Shown piece after piece: positions 46,856 through 53,130 of a DNA stretch of 53,130 nucleotides (position 1 is the stretch's first letter; every line of letters starts with the position of its first letter). This DNA comes from Deinococcus detaillensis (GTDB lineage: Bacteria; Deinococcota; Deinococci; Deinococcales; Deinococcaceae), in assembly GCF_007280555.1 (NCBI RefSeq), contig NZ_VKDB01000023.1, positions 1-53,130 on the forward strand. The letters are read 5' to 3'. The position numbers and the translations under genes were made by a program. Below the pieces are notes generated by a model, which had not been told where the DNA came from, ran no database searches, and worked only from the letters and a program-made list of their open reading frames with translations.

Positions 46856-47851
46856 TTACTTCTGCGGCTCGATGGTGACTTTGCCGGTGGTCTTGCGGTC
46901 CAGGATGTCCTGAAACGCCTGCGCCGACTGCTCAAGCGGGTAACGCGGGCCGACTTGTGGGCGCAGCTTGCCCGCCGCCACCAGCGGATTAAAGAAGGCC
47001 AGCGCGTCCCTGACCATGCTCGGGTCGCCCATCATCGGGGTGAGCCACACGCCGGTCACGCTCAGGTTTTTCTTCATCAGGGCAGCGGGATTGATGGTGG
47101 CCTGCTCACCGCTAGCCGCGCCCACGATCATCAGGCGGCCCATGTTGGCCAGCATCTTCAGGCTTTTGGCGACCATCTCGCCGCCGGTGATTTCCACCAG
47201 AATGTTGACGCCGCCGCTGCCCGCCGCTTCCTTGACCGCCTCCACGATGTCCTCGCGCTCGGAATTAAGGGTCGTCTGCGCTCCCAAGTCGGCGGCTATT
47301 TTCAGCTTGGCGTCGGTGCTGGCCAGCGCAATGATGTTGAGTTCAAGCGCTTTGGCAACCTGAATCAGCGCTGTGCCGAGTGCGCCCGCCGCGCCCTGAA
47401 TCAGCACCGTTTCGCCTTTTTGGGCGCGGCCCAAAGTGATCAGGGTGATGAAGGCGGTGTAATAGCTCACCGGAAAAGCGGCGGCTTCGGCGGCGTCCAG
47501 ACCGTCCGGCACCGGAATGATGCCGCGCAGAGGAACGATGGCGTATTCCTGCAAAGCCCCTTGCCCAGTCAGCGCGGCGACTTGCTGGCCCACTTCAAAG
47601 CCGGTGACGCCCTCGCCCAGCGCGTCAATGGTTCCGGCAAACTCGCCGCCGGGAATCAGTGGCAGCTTGGTGGGCGTCAGATACTGACCCTTGACAGCCA
47701 GTACGTCGGCAAAGTTTATGCCCGCCGCCTGCACTTTGAGGCGCACTTGGCCCGCACGTGGTTCGGGCTTGGCAACTTCACGCAGCTGCATCACGTCGGG
47801 GTTGCCGGTTTGTTCTACCCAGATTTGGCGCATGGTCTCGGAATTGGTCAT
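46856..47851 (-). CDS. Zinc-independent NADPH:quinone oxidoreductase-like protein
   Basis: A medium-chain dehydrogenase/reductase of the quinone-oxidoreductase group, 331 residues. The GroES-like N-terminal domain shows GQVRLKVQAAGINFADVL and LPLIPGGEFAGTIDALGEGV, and the nucleotide-binding domain shows VLIQGAAGALGTALIQVAKA. The catalytic-zinc cysteines of alcohol dehydrogenases are absent. It probably reduces quinones or enals with NADPH. TAAAGT ends 6 nt before the ATG, and the VOC gene is downstream in the same unit. Confidence 0.88.
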   Translation of the reverse strand: MTNSETMRQIWVEQTGNPDVMQLREVAKPEPRAGQVRLKVQAAGINFADVLAVKGQYLTPTKLPLIPGGEFAGTIDALGEGVTGFEVGQQVAALTGQGALQEYAIVPLRGIIPVPDGLDAAEAAAFPVSYYTAFITLITLGRAQKGETVLIQGAAGALGTALIQVAKALELNIIALASTDAKLKIAADLGAQTTLNSEREDIVEAVKEAAGSGGVNILVEITGGEMVAKSLKMLANMGRLMIVGAASGEQATINPAALMKKNLSVTGVWLTPMMGDPSMVRDALAFFNPLVAAGKLRPQVGPRYPLEQSAQAFQDILDRKTTGKVTIEPQK

Positions 47852-47857
47852 GGCTCT

Positions 47858-47863
47858 ACTTTA
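47858..47863 (-). promoter_or_regulatory. -10 box for the quinone-oxidoreductase/VOC pair
   Basis: TAAAGT on the minus strand ends 6 nt before the ATG at 47851. Confidence 0.55.
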
Positions 47864-47903
47864 AGCGCCTGCTGATCGCCCGGATGAAGGAGAGAGCACG
47901 TTG

Positions 47904-47909
47904 TACAGT
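47904..47909 (+). promoter_or_regulatory. Possible -10 box for fadB
   Basis: TACAGT lies about 155 nt upstream of the fadB start. No good -35 is seen. If used, it gives a long leader that includes a 14-codon frame beginning GTG at 47917. Confidence 0.3.
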
Positions 47910-48064
47910 AAGCGCCGTGTTCGCCTCGGAGTTGCAACAAACGGTGAGTGGCGGCGGTTGACCTGCTCGCCTGCGCGTGAAACCATGAGCGGGCCAAGTC
48001 AACCTATCAGACACGTTGAGCGTTTCAGCCCTCTTCACCCACACCGCACCCCGGAGGTAGCACC

Positions 48065-50140
<2,076 letters not shown>

Positions 50141-50278
50141 GTGCAAAAATATCGGTAGCCATCGCTCGGCGGTCAGTCGCTTGACCCATCCCTTTTATTG
50201 GGAACACTCGCTGGAAGTGCTGCGGGTGTCCGGGTCGCTGGATGCTCAACTTCAAGTCAAATTCACTGCTCAAGCCTT

Positions 50279-50713
50279 ATGACCATCCAAGTTCGAGTCC
50301 TCAACCCCAACGAGGCCCATATTCTCAATCATCTCGCCCCAGACGTGTTTGACAATCCACCTGACCCGCGCTGGACGGCAGAGTTTTTCGCGGATGCCCG
50401 GCACCATCTGGCCGCCGCGCTGGACGGGGAAACGGTGGTGGGCATGGCGTCTGGCGTCCACTATGTCCACCCCGACAAGCCGCCGGAACTGTTCATCAAC
50501 GAGGTGGGCGTGTCGGACGCTTATCAGGGGCAAGGGCTGGGGCGGCGGCTGATGGACACGTTGCTAGAGCACGCCCGCACGCTGGGCTGCGTGGCAGCCT
50601 GGACGCTGACCGAGCCGGACAATGTGGCCGCCCGCCGCCTGTATTCGGCAGTGGGCGGCGAGGAAGACACCTGCCAGATTTCCGTTTTCCCGCTCGGCCA
50701 GGAGAATGCTTAG
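50279..50713 (+). CDS. GNAT-family acetyltransferase, AAC(3)-I-like
   Basis: An acetyl-CoA-dependent N-acetyltransferase of 144 residues. The acetyl-CoA motif is VSDAYQGQGLGRRLM, preceded by ELFINEVGVS, and the C-terminal ARRLYSAVGGEEDTCQISVF resembles the AAC(3)-I group that includes aminoglycoside acetyltransferases. Resistance cannot be inferred, since many relatives act on other amines. The ATG at 50279 is chosen because it begins the conserved fold; upstream extension to 50198 is unsupported. The stop is followed directly by the start of the glycosyltransferase gene. Confidence 0.82.
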   Translation: MTIQVRVLNPNEAHILNHLAPDVFDNPPDPRWTAEFFADARHHLAAALDGETVVGMASGVHYVHPDKPPELFINEVGVSDAYQGQGLGRRLMDTLLEHARTLGCVAAWTLTEPDNVAARRLYSAVGGEEDTCQISVFPLGQENA

Positions 50714-51845
50714 GTGCTCAACGTTGCCTTCCTCACCGACGCGCCGCGAGTGGCGGGCAGCGAAGTGTGGCTGCTCAGCGTGCTACCGCATCTGCCAGCG
50801 CTGGGCATTGCTCCGGCGGTGTTTGTGCCGGTGGGAGTGGCCTTGGACACCTTCGCTGAGCGGCTGACGGCGGCGGGCCTCCCTGTGACCCGCTTCGAGC
50901 GGCTCGCTGAATTGCCCGTCCTGACCCGCGACTTCGACCTGCGAGTGATGCACGCCTGGGGGCTGCTCACCTACGCCCACCTCTTCCCGCAGCTGGCCGA
51001 GCCGCGCTGGGTGGTCATTCATGACCAGCTGGAGTTCTTTTATCCGCTGGGCCTGCGGGCCTTTTACCGGCTGGGCTTTCGGCTGACCAAAGGCTGGGGC
51101 ATGCGCTCTGCCAGCGGCGTGCTGACCGTCTCGCAGTGGGCCGACGACTGGCTGCGCCGCTTCAAGCTTCCCGCCTCCGGTTTTGTAAAGAATGGGGTGG
51201 AAGTGGAGCGGTTCCAGCCTGCCACACAGCAGGAACGCGCCGCCCTCCGCGCCGAGTTGGGCTTTACCCGCTTCACGGTGCTGGTGCCGGGCCGCTTCGT
51301 GCTGGAAAAAAACCAGTGGGCGGCGCTGCGCTCGGCCCGGCACGCCCGCGACCTTGATTTCGTGTTCGTGGGCGATATGGACTCACTGCTGGGCAAGCTG
51401 GCCGTGCAGTTCAAACGGCTGGCCCGTCTCAGCAACGTCCGCTTTCTGGGCCGCCGCCATGACATGCCTGCCCTCTACCGCGCCGCCGACGCGCTGCTCC
51501 AGCCCACGCTGGCCGAAAACCAGTCGCTGGTGACTTTGGAGGCGATGGCTTCCGGCCTGCCGATCATCACCACGCCGATTCCCGCACAGGCCGAACTCGT
51601 CGAGGACGGCGTGTCGGGTCTGCTGGTACCGCCTGCCCCGCACCTGCTGGCGCTGGCGTTGCTCCGCCTGTCGGCGAGTCCCGAACGTGCCCGCCAGATG
51701 GGGGCGGCGGCGCGGGCGCGGGTGCTGGCCGCGCACACGCCCCAGCACACAGCAGCGGGGCTGGCCCGACTTTTACTTTCTGCCGCTTCTCCCGTCTCAA
51801 CGCAAGCCAATGCATCCAAGCCCTCTCAACCAAAGGAGTTCCACC

Positions 51846-51853
<8 letters not shown>
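50714..51853 (+). CDS. GT4-family glycosyltransferase
   Basis: A retaining glycosyltransferase with two Rossmann-like domains (GT-B fold), 379 residues. The first domain begins [16 protein letters not shown]. The second shows [26 protein letters not shown] and the nucleotide-sugar E-x7-E motif in [18 protein letters not shown]. There is no signal peptide. The acceptor (lipid, exopolysaccharide or protein) is unknown. The GTG start directly follows the GNAT stop, and the 3' end overlaps the thiolase gene by 8 nt, so the four genes from fadB appear to be one transcription unit. Confidence 0.85.
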
Positions 51854-53027
<1,174 letters not shown>

Positions 53028-53061
53028 GGTGGATGGTATCTGATTAGCGGCTTGTAGAAGG

Positions 53062-53130
53062 TCAGCAGCGCAAGGACATCAAGACGTCGACGGGATCCTG
53101 ACCCCGCAGACGGGCGGTTTCCACGGTGGA
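53062..53130 (-). CDS. Probable transposase, C-terminal fragment
   Basis: A minus-strand frame enters from the right edge and ends TGA at 53062. The visible 22 residues (ETARLRGQDPVDVLMSLR) resemble the C-terminal tail of IS66-like or related transposases. Too little is visible to be sure of the family. Confidence 0.4.
   Translation of the reverse strand, partial: STVETARLRGQDPVDVLMSLRC

Noticed and set aside
47917..47961. A 14-codon frame beginning GTG, 7 nt after TACAGT, upstream of fadB
   Set aside because: It fits the local leaderless pattern but is too short to support; the hexamer is more simply the fadB -10 box.

Overview
The window is GC-rich bacterial chromosome-type DNA that reads as a Deinococcus or close relative. 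The basis is a LysW-type lysine pathway hydrolase (LysK), a large-subunit catalase, an AIM24-family protein, a membrane Ser/Thr kinase with NHL repeats, succinate dehydrogenase of the sdhCDAB type, a DUF4388/PATAN-like protein, and very many genes that start 5-8 nt after a TANNNT -10 box with no Shine-Dalgarno. Leaderless starts of that kind are known to be common in Deinococcus. The species cannot be named from the sequence alone. I see no tRNA, rRNA, CRISPR array or prophage.

Layout. 1-211: the end of an IS5-type insertion sequence, cut by the left edge. 393-620: a small acidic protein. 774-3192: a putative PH-like membrane protein overlapping lysK, then a 57-residue membrane peptide. 3315-7568: a Ser/Thr kinase/NHL protein, divergent from a large unknown protein. 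7878-11306: the sdhCDAB operon, closed by a strong terminator. 11678-15324: a DUF4388-like protein, catalase KatE and a small lipoprotein. 15437-20250: an RNA uracil-5-methyltransferase, a HAD phosphatase, AcpS, a PfkB sugar kinase and RsmA. 20335-26118: a tail-anchored TPR protein, the NAD(P)HX repair enzyme, helicase HrpB and exonuclease III. 26219-28667: a small protein, then the overlapping ubiX-ispD-ispE cluster. 28664-32047: a YigZ-family protein, a Nudix hydrolase and a cell-wall amidase. 32068-36675: an AIM24 protein, an ATP-grasp ligase, a small stress-like protein, a cyclopropane-fatty-acid synthase-like enzyme and a cysteine-free ArsC/Spx-like protein. 36723-42963: dienelactone hydrolase, archaeal-type phosphoglycerate mutase, a small membrane protein, a 994-residue P-loop/helical-repeat protein and a secreted TPR protein. 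43077-47851: a PadR/HAAS pair with a palindromic operator, two exported or membrane unknowns, SurE, a VOC protein and a quinone-oxidoreductase-like enzyme. 48065-53027: fadB, a GNAT acetyltransferase, a glycosyltransferase and a thiolase. 53062-53130: a probable transposase tail cut by the right edge.

Most of the content is housekeeping: respiration, isoprenoids, fatty-acid oxidation, rRNA modification, DNA repair and oxidative-stress defence. The less familiar parts are the kinase/NHL architecture, the PadR operator lying on a leaderless promoter, ubiX placed with the MEP-pathway genes, a GNAT and a glycosyltransferase between the two beta-oxidation genes, the Cys-less ArsC fold, and two short tandem repeats that duplicate the stop-codon region of a gene. 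I did not find a clear multi-gene defence or other wholly new system.
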